Counted from the stretch's first letter, positions 52,393 to 61,870 are shown. The stretch: DNA of 64,000 nt from Streptomyces sp. CB01881 (GCF_002953255.1 NZ_CP026498.1:9326066-9390065); one strand, 5' to 3'. Numbers and translations: made by a program. The notes: generated by a model not told the origin, from the letters alone.

Positions 52393-53436
52393 TCAGCTGC
52401 AGCCGACGCCCGCGGCCTGCCAGGTGGCGGCGTCGACCATCTTGGTCGGGGCGAACGCCTCGGCCGGGAAGTCCTTGCCGTTCTTGAGCCTGTCGTACAT
52501 GGTCTGGACGGCGAGGGCGCCGACGTCCTTGCCGTTGATGAACAGCGCGGCCTTCATGCCCGAGGGCTTGCCGGACTTCCAGTCCTTGCACGCCAGGTAG
52601 GCGCCGAGGCCGACCCCGTCGATGTCGTCGGGGCTGACGCCGCCGTTCTCCAGGGCGGTGACGGCGCCTTGGACGTTCTCGTCGTTGCAGCCCCACACCA
52701 CCCAGTGCTTGACGCCGGGGTTGGCGGTGACGGTGGCGGCGACCTTGTCCTGGGCGCCGGTCGGGGTGTTGTCGGTGGCCACGTCGAGGGTCTGCACGCC
52801 GCTGACGGCGGAGTCGAAGGCCGTCCTGGCGGCCTTCACCCGGTCCCCGCAGACGGTGACGTCCTGCTTCCAGGCGGAGATGATCCGGGTGTCGGCGGGG
52901 TTCCAGCCGGCCTTCCTGAACTCCTCGGCGGCCCGCTTGCCGACCTCGCCGCCCATCTGCTCGCCGCTGAAGCCGATCCGCGGCACCAGGTCGGACTTGC
53001 CGCAGGAGGCGGGGGCGGGGCCGGTGGTGCAGATCTGGTCGTCGGAGGTGAGCAGCGCGACCTTGGCGTCGCGGGCCGTCTGGACGACCTGCGGGCCGAC
53101 CGCCGGGTCCGGGACCACGACGATCAGGCCGTTGCTCTTCTGCGCGATCGCGGACTGCACCTCGCTGACGGTCTTGTTGGCGTCGCTGCCGAGGTTGACC
53201 ACCTTGAGGTCGATGCCGAGTTCGGCCGCCTTCGCCCTGGCGCCGGCGGCCTCGCCGACGAAGTACTCCTGGTCGCCCTGCTTCTGCAGGTACGTCAGCG
53301 AGACCTTCCCGGTGACCGGTGCGGCCTGGGAGTCCGCCGTGCCGGAGGTCTGGCCGGTGGAGCAGGCGCAGAGGCCGAGGACGGTGGTCAGGCCCAGCAC
53401 GGCGGCGGGGACCAGACGGGCACGGATGGGGGACAC
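52393..53436 (-). CDS. Sugar ABC transporter substrate-binding lipoprotein
   Basis: A 347-aa RbsB-type binding protein. The signal peptide ends in a lipobox (LTTVLGLCAC, cysteine anchor), then the two-lobed domain with GLIVVVPDP, ALLTSDDQIC and HWVVWGCNDENVQGA. An extra pair of cysteines (CTT...SCG) may form a disulfide. GTG 53436 is chosen as start because GGAG lies 8 bases upstream and the signal then begins correctly. First gene of the transporter-GH59 operon; the ligand is probably galactose or a galactoside, by context. Confidence 0.9.
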   Translation of the reverse strand: MSPIRARLVPAAVLGLTTVLGLCACSTGQTSGTADSQAAPVTGKVSLTYLQKQGDQEYFVGEAAGARAKAAELGIDLKVVNLGSDANKTVSEVQSAIAQKSNGLIVVVPDPAVGPQVVQTARDAKVALLTSDDQICTTGPAPASCGKSDLVPRIGFSGEQMGGEVGKRAAEEFRKAGWNPADTRIISAWKQDVTVCGDRVKAARTAFDSAVSGVQTLDVATDNTPTGAQDKVAATVTANPGVKHWVVWGCNDENVQGAVTALENGGVSPDDIDGVGLGAYLACKDWKSGKPSGMKAALFINGKDVGALAVQTMYDRLKNGKDFPAEAFAPTKMVDAATWQAAGVGCS

Positions 53437-54034
53437 GGGGCGGCTCCAGGGTGGACGAGCGAGACCGGACCGATCCAACAGAATCGATCACATGTCATCA
53501 CTTTCAAACGCGATACATCACAGGAAAACCGGCACTTCACCTTCCCGTCAAGAGGCCGAAAACATTCGGCCCCCAGCCGATGCACCTTTGTTACCAAGGC
53601 GCCGACCAGCCCATTCTCAGGCACCGCGGCGTGAAATCGGAAAACACCTACGGCAAGGACCACCCATGAATTACGCGCGCAATTACTAGGTATCCGGAGT
53701 CAATCAGGTCCGGATGGCTCTCCCGCCCGACCATGGACGACAGTGGATCACCGGCCACCACGCCCGATCCGGCGGGTCCGCTCCGCCGGATCCGCGCGGA
53801 ATACCAGCAGAATTCCGCCGGTCCGGAGCCGACCGCCGGAGCCCGGCCTCAATGCCGCGCACCCCGGGTTCTTCGGGAGCCCCGCGACCGCGCCCCATTG
53901 ACCGCCGGCTCGCGCACCCCTACTGTGCGGATCCGGTCGACTCTGTTTGCTTGTGAGCGATTGCGACCTCCCCCACCCAACCGCTCGGCAGCGCGCGGTG
54001 CGCCGCTTCCGGCGTCGTACGAAAGGCCTCTCCC
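53437..54034. promoter_or_regulatory. Divergent intergenic region of the GH59/sugar-transport island
   Basis: 598 bp with AT-rich patches (53480-53700). For the rightward GH59 gene a good promoter is visible: TTGACC at 53898-53903 and TACTGT at 53921-53926 with 17-bp spacing, about 105 bp before the GTG start. The leftward promoter is less clear; TTGAAA on the minus strand near 53510 is a possible -35. I see no classical LacI-type operator. No gene is evident in the stretch. Confidence 0.5.
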
Positions 54035-56494
54035 GTGCACGGACCCCTCCGTCTCCTGGCCACGCCCGGACGCACCCTCAGAAGGGCGGCCCTCGCCGCC
54101 TCACTCCTCCTGTCCGGCGCGCTCGTCGCCGGACAGGCCGCGACTCCGGCCCTCGCCGCCACCACCACGGTGAGCACCGCCATCACCGTGGACGGCACCA
54201 AGTCCGGCCGGACCTTCGACGGCATCGGAGCCGCCAGCGGCGGCGGCGGCAACTCCCGCCTGCTCATCGACTATCCGGAGCCGCAGCGCAGTCAGCTGCT
54301 GGACTACCTCTTCAAGCCCGGGTACGGAGCCTCCCTCCAGTCGCTGAAGATCGAGATCGGCGGCGACACCAACTCCACCGACGGCGCCGAGCCCAGCTAC
54401 CAGCACTCCCGGGGCGCGGTCGACTGCAACCAGGGGTACGAATGGTGGCTGGCCGAACAGGCCAAGGCCCGCAACCCCGACATCAGGCTCTACGGCCTCG
54501 CCTGGGGCGCTCCCGGCTGGATCGGGGTCGACGACCCCGCCAACCCCGACCCCGGCAAGCCGTACTTCTGGTCCCAGGACATGATCGACTACATCGGCGG
54601 CTGGCTCGGCTGCGCCGCCCGGCACAACCTGCCGGTCGACTACATCGGCGGCTGGAACGAGCGCGACTACAACGCCACCTGGTACAAGAACCTCAAGCAC
54701 ACCCTGGTCACGACCGGCCACGCCGACACCAAGGTCGTCGCGGCCGACAGCTACGACTGGAACCTCGCCACGGCGATGACCGACGACCCGGCGCTGAACG
54801 ACGCGATCGACGTCATCGGCATGCACTACCCGTGCGGCTACCTCGGCGCAATGACCACCTGCAACAGCACGCCGGCCGCGCAGGCGCTCGGCAAGCCGAT
54901 CTGGGCCAGCGAGAGCGGCTCGCAGGACTACAACACCGGCGCCCCGGCGGTGGCGCGCGCGATCAACCGCGACTACATCGACGGCAAGATGACCTCGTAC
55001 ATGAACTGGCCGGTCATCGCGGCGCTCTACCAGAACCTCTTCTTCTCCACCGACGGCCTCTCGCTCGCCGCGCAGCCCTGGTCCGGCAACTACTCCATCG
55101 GCCAGACCACCTGGGTCACCGCGCACACCACCCAGTTCACCCGGCCCGGCTGGAAGTACCTCGACCCGGCGGCCGGCTACCTCGGCGGCAACCGGGCCAA
55201 CGGCAGCTTCGTCTCGCTGAAGTCGGCGGACGGCCGCGACTACTCCACCGTCGTCGAGACCATGGACGCCACCGCCGCGCAGACCGCCACGTTCAAGGTC
55301 ACCGGCGGGCTGTCCACCGGCCAGGTGCACGTCTGGTCGACGAACCTCGCCACCGCCGACACCGCCGACGACTTCGTCCACGAGCAGGACCTCAAGCCGG
55401 TCCGCGGGGCCTACACCCTCACCCTCCAGCCGGGACACGTCTACACCGTGACCACCACCACCGGCCAGGGCAAGGGAACGGCCACCCCGCCGGCGCCCGC
55501 GCCGCTGAACCTGCCCTACGCCGACGGCTTCGACAAGCCCGCCGCGACGGCCTCCCCGAAGTACTTCTCCGACATGAACGGCGCCTTCCAGACCGTCCCG
55601 TGCGGCGGCGGCCGCACCGGCGCCTGCCTGCGTCAGATGGCCCCGGTCTCCCCCATCCGCTGGACCGACGAGTCGAACAACCAGCCCTACACCATCGTGG
55701 GTGACAGCAGCTGGGTGAACTACACGGTCGGTGCGGACACCCTCTTCGAGCAGCCGGGCTCGACCGAGGTCCTCGGCCGCGTCAACCAGCAGGGCCGCAA
55801 CAACGGCGGCCTGAACGCCTACCACCTGCGCCTGAGCGACACGGGCGCCTGGGCGATCCAGAAGAGCGACCTCGCCTGGAACCTCACCACCCTGGCGTCC
55901 GGCACCGTCACCGCGCCCGGCCTGAACACCTGGCACCACCTCGCCCTCACCATGCAGGGAGCGACGCTCACCGCGACGATCGACGGGCAGAGCGTCGGCG
56001 GCGCGACCGACCACTCCTTCACCTCCGGCATGGCCGGCCTGGCCGTTGCCGGCTACCAGACCGACCAGTTCGACTCGTTCACGCTGACCCCGGGAACCGG
56101 CAGCAGCTCGTTCACCGGCCCGGTCACCTCCGGCCTGGCCGGTAAGTGCCTCGGCGCCTCCGCCGCCCCCGCCGCCGACGGCGCCAAGGCCGTCATCCGC
56201 GGCTGCGACGCCGCCGACCCGGCCCAGACGTGGACCTGGGACAACGGCCGGCTCCTGTCCGGCGGCAAGTGCCTCGACGTGGTCGGCCAGGGCAGGGCCG
56301 ACGGCACCCCCGTCGACCTGTGGACCTGCAACGGCGGCACCAACCAGCAGTGGACCCCGCAGGCCGACGGCACACTGAAGGGCGTCCAGTCCGGCCTCTG
56401 TCTCGACGACCCGGCCGCCAGCACCACCGACGGCACCCAGCTGATCGTCTGGCCCTGCAACGCCGGCACCAACCAGCGCTGGAACCTGCCGTAG
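54035..56494 (+). CDS. Secreted GH59 beta-galactosidase/galactocerebrosidase-like enzyme B with ricin B domain
   Basis: An 819-aa paralogue of the protein encoded at 47130, with the same layout: signal peptide (to about ALAATTT), GH59 barrel with FDGIGAASGGG, YIGGWNERDYN (acid/base Glu209) and IWASESGSQ (nucleophile Glu293), a beta-sandwich domain, and a ricin B/CBM13 domain (AQTWTWDN, TNQQWTPQ, TNQRWNLP). The active-site loops differ from copy A, including an insertion near DDPANPDPGKPYFW, so the two enzymes probably prefer different galactosides. GTG start 54035 follows AAAGG. Divergent from the transporter operon. Confidence 0.88.
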   Translation: MHGPLRLLATPGRTLRRAALAASLLLSGALVAGQAATPALAATTTVSTAITVDGTKSGRTFDGIGAASGGGGNSRLLIDYPEPQRSQLLDYLFKPGYGASLQSLKIEIGGDTNSTDGAEPSYQHSRGAVDCNQGYEWWLAEQAKARNPDIRLYGLAWGAPGWIGVDDPANPDPGKPYFWSQDMIDYIGGWLGCAARHNLPVDYIGGWNERDYNATWYKNLKHTLVTTGHADTKVVAADSYDWNLATAMTDDPALNDAIDVIGMHYPCGYLGAMTTCNSTPAAQALGKPIWASESGSQDYNTGAPAVARAINRDYIDGKMTSYMNWPVIAALYQNLFFSTDGLSLAAQPWSGNYSIGQTTWVTAHTTQFTRPGWKYLDPAAGYLGGNRANGSFVSLKSADGRDYSTVVETMDATAAQTATFKVTGGLSTGQVHVWSTNLATADTADDFVHEQDLKPVRGAYTLTLQPGHVYTVTTTTGQGKGTATPPAPAPLNLPYADGFDKPAATASPKYFSDMNGAFQTVPCGGGRTGACLRQMAPVSPIRWTDESNNQPYTIVGDSSWVNYTVGADTLFEQPGSTEVLGRVNQQGRNNGGLNAYHLRLSDTGAWAIQKSDLAWNLTTLASGTVTAPGLNTWHHLALTMQGATLTATIDGQSVGGATDHSFTSGMAGLAVAGYQTDQFDSFTLTPGTGSSSFTGPVTSGLAGKCLGASAAPAADGAKAVIRGCDAADPAQTWTWDNGRLLSGGKCLDVVGQGRADGTPVDLWTCNGGTNQQWTPQADGTLKGVQSGLCLDDPAASTTDGTQLIVWPCNAGTNQRWNLP

Positions 56495-56508
56495 TTCCGC
56501 ATCGCGGA

Positions 56509-56540
56509 AGCCTTCAGGCCTCCGAGGAGGCCTGAAGGCT
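56509..56540 (+). terminator. Terminator after GH59 gene B
   Basis: 15-bp perfect arms (56509-56523, 56526-56540) with a 2-nt centre, 14 bp after the stop codon. Confidence 0.75.
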
Positions 56541-56703
56541 CACCCGAACGGAGCGGGGGACGGCCGAGGACGACCGGTGACCACGTGCGCGAGCACGTCC
56601 GCCCGGTCGCGCGGACGTCCCCCGCCGGCCGGGCAGGGGCCGGAGGTCCGGTCCGGCGCGACGCCGCGGGCGAGGTCGTGGTGCTACGGCTAGCGTGGGA
56701 CGC

Positions 56704-57711
56704 ATGGGCTCAGCCGTGGAACTGGATGTCGCCGGGCGCAGCGTCCGGCTGTCGAACCCGGACAAGGTGTACTACCCGGAGCGCGGGTTCACGAAGCTGG
56801 ACGTCGCGCAGTACTACCTGGCGGTGGCGGACGGGGTGTTGCGCGGGCTGCGGGACCGGCCGACCACGCTGCAGCGGTTCCCGGACGGGGTGGAGGGCGA
56901 GTTCTTCTACCAGAAGCGGGCGCCGAAGGGCCTGCCGGAGTGGCTGCCGACGGCGCGGATCGCCTTCCCGAGCGGGCGGTCGGCCGACGAGATCTGCCCG
57001 ACCGAGCCGGCCGCGGTGCTCTGGGCGGCCAACCTGGGCTGTCTGACCTTCCACCCGTGGCCGGTGCGGCGCGGCGACACCGACCACCTCGACGAGCTGC
57101 GGATCGACCTCGACCCGCAGCCCGGCACCGACTTCCACGACGCGGTGCGGGTGGCGCACGAGCTGCGTGCGCTGCTGGAGGAGTCGGGGCTGCGCGGCTG
57201 GCCGAAGACCTCCGGGGGGCGCGGGCTGCACGTGTACGTGCCGCTGGAGCCGCAGTGGACGTTCACCGACGGCCGGCATGCCGTGATCGCGCTGGGCCGG
57301 GTGCTGGAGCAGCGGCTGCCGGGCCGGGTGAGCACGGCCTGGTGGAAGGAGGAGCGCGGCGAGCGGATCTTCGTGGACTACAACCAGATGGCCCGGGACC
57401 GGACCATCGCCTCCGCGTACTCGCTGCGGGCCCGCCCGCGGGCGACGGCGTCGGCGCCACTGCGCTGGGAGGAGCTGGACGACGCCGCGCCGGAGGACTT
57501 CGACCTGCGGACGCTGCCGCCGCGGTTCGCCGAACTGGGCGATCTCCAGGCGGAGATGGACGACAAGGCGTACCGGCTGGACGGGCTGCTGGAGCTGTAC
57601 GAGCGGCAGCTGCGGGACGAGGGCATGGGTGAACTGCCGTACCCGCCGGACCATCCGAAGGCGGCGGGTGAGCCGACCAGGGTGCAGCCGAGCCGGGCAC
57701 GGAAGTCGTGA
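56704..57711 (+). CDS. NHEJ polymerase/primase (LigD polymerase domain, stand-alone)
   Basis: A 335-aa archaeo-eukaryotic primase-like polymerase, the repair polymerase of bacterial non-homologous end joining. Motifs: LSNPDKVYYPERGFTK, FFYQKRAPKGLPEWL, the catalytic metal pair in RIDLDPQPG, the phosphate-binding SGGRGLHVYVPL and the third acidic residue in IFVDYNQMARD. It is not fused to a ligase. The partner ligase is at 42798 on the other strand. No ku gene is in the window. Confidence 0.93.
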   Translation: MGSAVELDVAGRSVRLSNPDKVYYPERGFTKLDVAQYYLAVADGVLRGLRDRPTTLQRFPDGVEGEFFYQKRAPKGLPEWLPTARIAFPSGRSADEICPTEPAAVLWAANLGCLTFHPWPVRRGDTDHLDELRIDLDPQPGTDFHDAVRVAHELRALLEESGLRGWPKTSGGRGLHVYVPLEPQWTFTDGRHAVIALGRVLEQRLPGRVSTAWWKEERGERIFVDYNQMARDRTIASAYSLRARPRATASAPLRWEELDDAAPEDFDLRTLPPRFAELGDLQAEMDDKAYRLDGLLELYERQLRDEGMGELPYPPDHPKAAGEPTRVQPSRARKS

Positions 57712-57732
57712 TCACCGGCGGGGGTGATCACG
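57707..57732 (+). terminator. Hairpin over the stop codon of the NHEJ polymerase gene
   Basis: 10-bp perfect arms CGTGATCACC (57707-57716) and its complement (57723-57732), with the TGA stop inside the first arm. Confidence 0.5.
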
Positions 57733-57780
57733 TAGGCTGTCGGCCCTCGAAGGATCATGCACACGGGGAGGGGTTCCGGG

Positions 57781-58446
57781 GTGGACGGGCACGGGGTGGA
57801 CGCGCACGGGTTGCGGGGGATTCTGGCGGACGCGGCGCGCGGGGTGTTCCCGCCGTCGGACGGGTCGGTGACGGTGGTGCCGCAGCCGTCGCCGCGCGAG
57901 GCCGGGGTGCTGTCGTTCTCCGCGCACGCGGTGGTGTTCACCGACGAGGACCCGGCCTGGGTGCACGCGGTGCTCGCCGCGGTGCCGAGCGACCCGCTGG
58001 CCGCGCCGCTCTGCCCGCCGTTCCTGACCGCGTTCACCGAGCGGACCGGCCGGGTGGCCGGCAACATCGACCTGCTGACGGTGGCCGGCCGGCTGCCCGG
58101 TGAGCCGCCGCTGGCGCTGGAGCCGGTGACGGACCGGGAGCACCCCCGGGTGGTGCGCGCCCTGCGGTACCGGGAGGACGTGCGGGTGTTCACCGTGGAC
58201 GGCGGGGTGCTGGTCCTCGGCCGCGGGGTGGCCGGGCGGTGGGAGTGCGCCATCGAGGTGGACGCGCAGGCGCGGGGCCGCGGCCTGGGGCGCGCGCTGG
58301 CGGCGAGCGCCCGGCATCTGCTGCCGGAGGGCGAGTGGATCTGGGCGCAGCAGGCGCCGGGCAACGCGACGAGCGTGCGGGCGTTCCAGGCGGCCGGGTA
58401 CCGGCCGGTCGGCGCGGAGACGCTGCTGGTGGTGGGGCAGCCGTGA
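57781..58446 (+). CDS. GNAT-family N-acetyltransferase
   Basis: A 221-aa protein. The C-terminal half carries the acetyl-CoA-binding region (IEVDAQARGRGLGRALAASARHL) and ends in AFQAAGYRPVG, typical of GNAT enzymes. The N-terminal half is unlike standard GNATs. GTG 57781 is preferred (GGGGAGGGG seven bases upstream); ATG 57757 would add eight residues but has a poorly spaced site. Coupled to the next gene by a GTGA overlap. Substrate unknown. Confidence 0.87.
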   Translation: MDGHGVDAHGLRGILADAARGVFPPSDGSVTVVPQPSPREAGVLSFSAHAVVFTDEDPAWVHAVLAAVPSDPLAAPLCPPFLTAFTERTGRVAGNIDLLTVAGRLPGEPPLALEPVTDREHPRVVRALRYREDVRVFTVDGGVLVLGRGVAGRWECAIEVDAQARGRGLGRALAASARHLLPEGEWIWAQQAPGNATSVRAFQAAGYRPVGAETLLVVGQP

Positions 58447-59318
58447 GCGGGGCGGCCGCCGGGCCGCCGGTGGCCGTTCCGGCGGAGGTCCGGTCCCGGC
58501 TGGCGGTGCGGTTCGGGCCGTCGGCGGACGCCTGGTGCGCGGCCCTGCCGTCGCTGGTGGCCGGGCTGGCCGCCCGCTGGGGCCTGACCGTGCGGGCGGG
58601 CGGCGGGGGCGGGACGGCCCGGGTGTTCCGCTGTGACCGCGGGGACGGGCAGACCGTCTGGCTGAAGCTGACGCCCGACCCCGAGGTGGCCCGGCAGGAG
58701 GCGGTGGCCCTGCGCGCGTGGGCGGGGCTGCCGTCGGTGGTGCGGCTGCTGGAGGAGGACGTGGCGGCGGGCGCCCTGCTGCTGGACGACGTGAGCCCCG
58801 GGCCGGCGCTGCGGCAGCGGGAGTGGCGGCCGGCCGAGGTGGCTCCGGTGCTCGGCGCGCTGCGGTCGGTGCCGGTGGCGGGGCTCGCGCTGGCGCCGCT
58901 GGCCGAGCGGGTGGAGTTCCTCTTCGACCTCACCGAGCGGCGGGTGCCGGGCGCGGTGCCGCGCGGAACGCGGGCGTTCGCGCGGGAGCTGGCCGCGGAC
59001 GGCCCGGTGGCGCTGGTCCACGGGGACCTGCACCCGGGCAATGTGCTGGACGGCCCGGCCGGGCCGGTGGCGATCGACCCGCGGCCGTCCCTCGGGGACC
59101 CGGATTTCGACCTGGTGGACTGGGTGATCGACGGTGCCACCGGCCTGCCCGGGCTGGAGCGGCGGATCGCCGGCCTGACCGCACTGGTGCCGGGGGCCGA
59201 TCCGCGGCGGGTGCTCGACTGGTGCCGGGCCTCTGCCGTGATCATCGCCGCGCCGCGGGTGGCGGCAGGACGGCAGGACGCGGGGACGGTGTTCCTGGCG
59301 GAGCTGGCCGGGCTCTGA
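58443..59318 (+). CDS. Aminoglycoside phosphotransferase-like kinase
   Basis: A 291-aa APH/choline-kinase-like protein: catalytic loop LVHGDLHPGNVL and the metal-binding IDPRPSLGDP in place of DxD/DFG, with a glycine-poor N-lobe. Such proteins phosphorylate small molecules with hydroxyl groups; some give aminoglycoside resistance, many do not. Start GTG 58443 overlaps the GNAT stop, so an acetyltransferase and a kinase are made together. I would not claim resistance from sequence alone. Confidence 0.88.
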   Translation: MSGAAAGPPVAVPAEVRSRLAVRFGPSADAWCAALPSLVAGLAARWGLTVRAGGGGGTARVFRCDRGDGQTVWLKLTPDPEVARQEAVALRAWAGLPSVVRLLEEDVAAGALLLDDVSPGPALRQREWRPAEVAPVLGALRSVPVAGLALAPLAERVEFLFDLTERRVPGAVPRGTRAFARELAADGPVALVHGDLHPGNVLDGPAGPVAIDPRPSLGDPDFDLVDWVIDGATGLPGLERRIAGLTALVPGADPRRVLDWCRASAVIIAAPRVAAGRQDAGTVFLAELAGL

Positions 59319-59504
59319 GCCCGGCCGGGGCGGCGTGTGCCCCACGGCCAGCAGGGCGAGCGCGCAGGCCGCCGCGCCCACCATCGTGAGCAGTACCCGG
59401 ACCGGGAGCGGCAGCTCCCGGAGTTCCACGCGTCGCATCACCGCTCCCCCGCCGGTCCGCGCCGTCCTCGCCTGGGACGCCCCGGACCCGGCGGGCGGTT
59501 GCGG

Positions 59505-60731
59505 TCAGCGCGTGGCACCCACCGGGGCGAGCGAGGCGATGATCCTTACCGCATCGGCGATCTGACCGTCCGTCAGGTCACCGCGGGCGGTCAGCCGGAG
59601 GCGGGAGATGCCGTCCGGGACGGAGGGCGGGCGGAAGCAGCCGACGGCGAGCCCGGCCCGGCGGCAGTCGGCGGCCCACGCGACGGCGGCCTCCGGGCCG
59701 GGGGCCCGGACCGAGACGACGGCCGCGTCCGGGGTGGAGGCGTGCAGGCCGGCCGCGGTGAGCCGGCCGGCGAGGGTGCGGGCGACCTCGCGGGCCCGGT
59801 CGGCGCGCTGCGGCTCGGCGCGCAGCAGCCGCAGCGCGCCGAGGGCGGCTCCGGCGGCGGCCGGGGCGAGGCCGGTGTCGAAGATGAAGGTGCGGGCGGT
59901 CTCGGTGAGGTGGCGGATCACCCGGCGCGGGCCGAGCACCGCGCCGCCCTGCGAGCCGAGCGACTTGGAGAGGGTGACGGTGGCGACGGTGTCCGGCTCG
60001 CCGGCGAGGCCGGCGGCGGCCAGGGCGCCGCTGCCGCCGGGGCCGAGGACGCCGAGCCCGTGCGCGTCGTCCACCAGCAGCGCGGCGCCGGCCGAGCGGG
60101 CGGCGGCGGACAGTTCGGGCAGCCGGGCGGCGTTGCCGTCGACCGAGAAGACGGAGTCGGTGACCACCAGCGCCCGGCGGTGGGTGCGGGCGGCGAGCGC
60201 GGCCCGGACGGCGTCGGGGTCGCTGTGCGGGGCGCGGTGGACGTCTCCGCGGGCGAGCCGGCAGCCGTCGATCAGCGAGGCGTGGTTGTACGCGTCGGAG
60301 ACGATCAGGGTGTCCGGGTCGGTGAGCGCGGTCAGCGCGGCCAGGTTGGCGGTGTACCCGGAGGAGAACACCAGCGCCGCCTCCACCCCGCAGAACTCGG
60401 CCAGCTCGTCCTCGAGTTCGGTGTGCAGCGCGGTGGTTCCGGTGACCAGCCGGGAGCCGGTCGAGCCGCCGCCCCAGCGCAGCGCGGCGTCGGCGGCGGC
60501 CCGGGTGACGGCCGGGTGGCGGGTCAGCCCGAGGTAGTCGTTGCCGGCGAGGTCGAGCACCGGGTCCTCCGCCGGGCGGCTGCGCAGCGTCCGGGTGAGG
60601 CCGGCGCGGGCGCGCAGTTCGGCCGTCTCGTCGAGCCAGTCGAAGACGGCGGCCGGGGCCGGGGTGCCGGCGGGGCCGGGGGCGCCGGCCGGGGCGAGGA
60701 CGGACGGTTCGGACGCGGTGCGGTGGGCCAT
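59505..60731 (-). CDS. bioF: 8-Amino-7-oxononanoate synthase-like (biotin pathway)
   Basis: A 408-aa alpha-oxoamine synthase. BioF condenses pimeloyl thioester with alanine. Features: LDLAGNDYLGLTRHPAV, GSRLVTGTTALHTELE, SDAYNHASLIDGCRLARG, LLVDDAHGLGVLGPGGSG and the PLP lysine in TLSKSLGSQGG. It differs from the Kbl copy at 36624, which has the GKALGG form and sits beside tdh. No other bio gene is adjacent, so the biotin role rests on homology. Start ATG 60731 (MAHRTASEP) is chosen over an upstream extension. Confidence 0.85.
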   Translation of the reverse strand: MAHRTASEPSVLAPAGAPGPAGTPAPAAVFDWLDETAELRARAGLTRTLRSRPAEDPVLDLAGNDYLGLTRHPAVTRAAADAALRWGGGSTGSRLVTGTTALHTELEDELAEFCGVEAALVFSSGYTANLAALTALTDPDTLIVSDAYNHASLIDGCRLARGDVHRAPHSDPDAVRAALAARTHRRALVVTDSVFSVDGNAARLPELSAAARSAGAALLVDDAHGLGVLGPGGSGALAAAGLAGEPDTVATVTLSKSLGSQGGAVLGPRRVIRHLTETARTFIFDTGLAPAAAGAALGALRLLRAEPQRADRAREVARTLAGRLTAAGLHASTPDAAVVSVRAPGPEAAVAWAADCRRAGLAVGCFRPPSVPDGISRLRLTARGDLTDGQIADAVRIIASLAPVGATR

Positions 60732-60952
60732 GATCGGCACTCTGGCACGCGGGGCGCCGGGCGGGCAATGTGCGTCTGGGCACACCCTCGGCGGGTCCTG
60801 TTGTCCGTTTCCGTGCGGCCCCGTACGGTCCGTACGGCCCCCTCCGGTGTGTGCGGCCCCGTCCGGCCTCCCGCGGCCCCTCCGGTGCGACGGGCCCGGC
60901 GGCCGCCGCCACGAAGGGGCCGACGCCCTGTGCCGAAGGGCGCGCGCCCGGC

Positions 60953-61693
60953 TCAGTGCGACCAGTAGGGGTCGTCCACCGGGGTGGCCGGGCCACTGCC
61001 CCGGTTGCCCCGGTTGCCGTACACGCTGTCGGCGGCGTGCTCGACGCCGTCCTGCTCGGCCGTGATCTCCACCTCCGTGGTCTGCGAGAGGGTCGCGCTG
61101 CCGGAGTCCTCCACCCGGACGGTGAGCCGGACGCCCTCGGGCGAGGTGGCGGTGTGCTCGGTCCGGTACCCGGCCGAGGGGCGGTGCCCGAACTCCTGGC
61201 TCTGGATGTCGCGGTAGCCGTTGCGGGCCCAGTAGTCGGTGATCGCCGCGGCGAGGGCGGGGTGCCGGCCGGCCGCGACGGTGGTGGTCAGCCGCAGCGA
61301 GCGCGAGACGGAGGTGAGCGGGCTGCGGGTCCCGTCCATGTAGTGGGCACCGGGCAGGACCAGGTAGCCGCTGTCGCGGTACCGGACGGCGGGCGTGATG
61401 CCGTTGACCGTCCCGGTCAGCGCCCGCTCGAAGCGGTCACGGCACTCGGCGGCCGTCATCAGCGGGCGCTCGTCGGCGGTCTTCTCGCCCAGCTCGTGGT
61501 TGAGCCAGACACCGAAGCCCATGATCAACGCCATGACCAGCAGCATGCTCGCGAGGAGGGCGCCCAGCACGACGCGGACGATGCGCAGGGCCAGGCCGCC
61601 GGCCCGCCCGTTCGTCGCCGCCGGTGTCGTGACCGTCGCGTCGGCCGTCCCCGGCCCCTCCGCCGTCGCCGCAGTCTCCGCCGTCTCGGCCAT
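60953..61693 (-). CDS. Single-pass membrane protein of unknown function
   Basis: A 246-aa protein: an Ala/Thr-rich cytoplasmic tail (about 35 residues), one membrane helix (RIVRVVLGALLASMLLVMALIMGFGVWL) and an extracytoplasmic domain of about 180 residues with two or fewer cysteines. No family recognised. ATG 61693 is chosen because GGGGGA lies six bases upstream. It diverges from the helicase gene across a region with a 16-bp palindrome. Confidence 0.8.
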   Translation of the reverse strand: MAETAETAATAEGPGTADATVTTPAATNGRAGGLALRIVRVVLGALLASMLLVMALIMGFGVWLNHELGEKTADERPLMTAAECRDRFERALTGTVNGITPAVRYRDSGYLVLPGAHYMDGTRSPLTSVSRSLRLTTTVAAGRHPALAAAITDYWARNGYRDIQSQEFGHRPSAGYRTEHTATSPEGVRLTVRVEDSGSATLSQTTEVEITAEQDGVEHAADSVYGNRGNRGSGPATPVDDPYWSH

Positions 61694-61761
61694 GCCCATT
61701 CCCCCTGCCAACCGGTGCGTTCTTCCGCGCCGACAGTAGCCGCGCGGCCGGTCCGGGCACC

Positions 61762-61777
61762 TGAGTACGCGTACTCA
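61762..61777. promoter_or_regulatory. 16-bp perfect palindrome TGAGTACGCGTACTCA
   Basis: Perfectly self-complementary, in the divergent 177-bp space between the membrane protein gene and the helicase gene. It is operator-like; the regulator is unknown. Confidence 0.45.
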
Positions 61778-61870
61778 ACCGCGCCGCCGCGTCCGCCGGC
61801 GGCCGTCGGGCGCCCGGGCGGGCGGCCGCGGGCTTTGCCCGGTGTGGGCGCGAACAGGCAAGATAGCCGG

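Noticed and set aside
59319..59441. Short hydrophobic frame on the minus strand (starts 59441) resembling a small membrane protein
   Set aside because: It has no stop near the end of the gap and continues far into the antisense of the kinase gene; no support for a real gene.
59505..60731. Second glycine C-acetyltransferase
   Set aside because: The PLP region (SKSLGSQGG) and lack of tdh fit BioF rather than Kbl.
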